Below, in pieces: positions 6,308 through 6,463 of a stretch of DNA of 6,463 nucleotides. The stretch lies in assembly GCA_945872805.1 (NCBI GenBank), contig CAMCBE010000116.1, forward strand, positions 1-6,463, in the 5' to 3' direction. The notes beneath the pieces are model-generated. The model had not been told where the DNA came from and did no database searches. It saw nothing but the letters and a program-made list of their open reading frames with translations. Every line of letters starts with the position of its first letter. The stretch's first letter is position 1. This stretch comes from Chitinophaga pinensis. GTDB lineage: Bacteria; Bacteroidota; Bacteroidia; Chitinophagales; Chitinophagaceae. The position numbers and the translations under genes were made by a program.

Positions 6308-6323
6308 TGGATATTGTTATCCA
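6308..6323. repeat. 16-bp dyad upstream of the queA promoter
   Basis: TGGATA and TATCCA flank a TTGT centre, a perfect 6-bp dyad ending 9 nt upstream of the queA -33 element. It could be an operator for a dimeric regulator. On the plus strand it is followed two bases later by T6 (6326-6331), so a weak rightward terminator is another reading. The right arm is shared with a longer-range inverted repeat to 6367-6374. Confidence 0.3.
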
Positions 6324-6420
6324 CCTTTTTTAGACTTCTTTTCTTTTGAACAGGTATTGACTAGTTAGGTGGATTTTAGCCTTTCTTGTGCAGTCTTTAA
6401 TTAGCTATTATCTTGCATGT

Positions 6421-6463
6421 ATGATCGCCATGCATTTTTCAAAGCCCAATTTTAAAACCCGGA
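6421..6463 (+). CDS. possible start of a rightward gene, cut by the window end
   Basis: From the ATG at 6421 the frame is open to the edge (MIAMHFSKPNFKTR), 14 codons, with a second ATG at 6430. I do not recognise the protein. A partial promoter match precedes it: TTG at 6386-6388 and, 19 nt on, TTATCTTG at 6408-6415, which is off the consensus. Divergent transcription from queA would be sensible, but 14 open codons are weak evidence, and the leftward frame closing at 6408 is a rival. Confidence 0.2.
   Translation, partial: MIAMHFSKPNFKTR

Larger units (their letters stand above)
6163..6463. other. 301-base terminal stretch: queA leader, promoter and repeats
   Basis: No complete gene lies here. 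From left to right it holds the queA 5' leader (to about 6266) with a stem-loop, a Bacteroidota-type promoter at 6271-6299 reading left, a 16-bp dyad at 6308-6323, a spaced inverted repeat (ATCCACCT at 6319-6326, AGGTGGAT at 6367-6374), pyrimidine-rich DNA at 6324-6347, and a short rightward open frame from 6421. Alternatively a leftward frame that enters from the right edge closes at a TAA at 6408-6410; neither end-frame is long enough to choose between them. Confidence 0.5.

Noticed and set aside
6311..6322. The minus strand reads GGATAACAATATCC, like half of the lac operator.
   Set aside because: The likeness is limited to about ten bases, and a lac-type site before queA in Bacteroidota has no support.
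2713..6356. TTGAACAGGTATT occurs both in the Ldh_2 gene (near 2714) and near 6345.
   Set aside because: A single 13-nt match, one copy coding and one not, with no flanking similarity; expected by chance or unexplained.

Overview
The window is ordinary chromosomal DNA from a member of the Bacteroidota, AT-rich and densely coded. The best lineage markers are the first two genes. One is a DUF4835/PorD protein of the type IX secretion system, a system known only from this phylum and close relatives. The other is a DUF4296 lipoprotein, also typical of Bacteroidota. No gene has a convincing Shine-Dalgarno sequence at the usual spacing. Several starts follow A-rich stretches instead, and the queA leader carries a Bacteroidota-type promoter (TTTG, then TAnnTTTG).

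Layout. Positions 10-2076 (+) hold a tight three-gene run: porD-like, DUF4296 lipoprotein, then a 249-residue protein I do not recognise. Its genes overlap by 4 nt or lie 10 nt apart, so they are probably one transcript that begins upstream of the window. Positions 2101-2508 (-) hold a short single-stranded DNA-binding protein gene that converges on this run. Positions 2673-5098 (+) hold a pair 26 nt apart: an Ldh_2-family NAD(P)-dependent 2-hydroxyacid (or cyclic imino acid) oxidoreductase and a monofunctional, lysC-type aspartate kinase. Positions 5113-6162 (-) hold queA (queuosine tRNA modification), converging on lysC with only 14 nt between the stop codons. The last 301 bases contain the queA leader and promoter, several inverted repeats, and possibly the first codons of a rightward gene that runs off the end.

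How the genes relate. There is no single pathway. The first run is cell-envelope or secretion related. ssb and queA are housekeeping genes. The Ldh_2/lysC pair suggests a link to aspartate-family amino acid metabolism, but only by position. I see no mobile element, CRISPR array, tRNA or rRNA, and no clear new multi-gene system. The points most worth a second look are the uncharacterised third gene of the porD run, an intrinsic terminator for ssb that lies inside the last codons of that same convergent gene, and a structured queA leader with two competing pairing partners.
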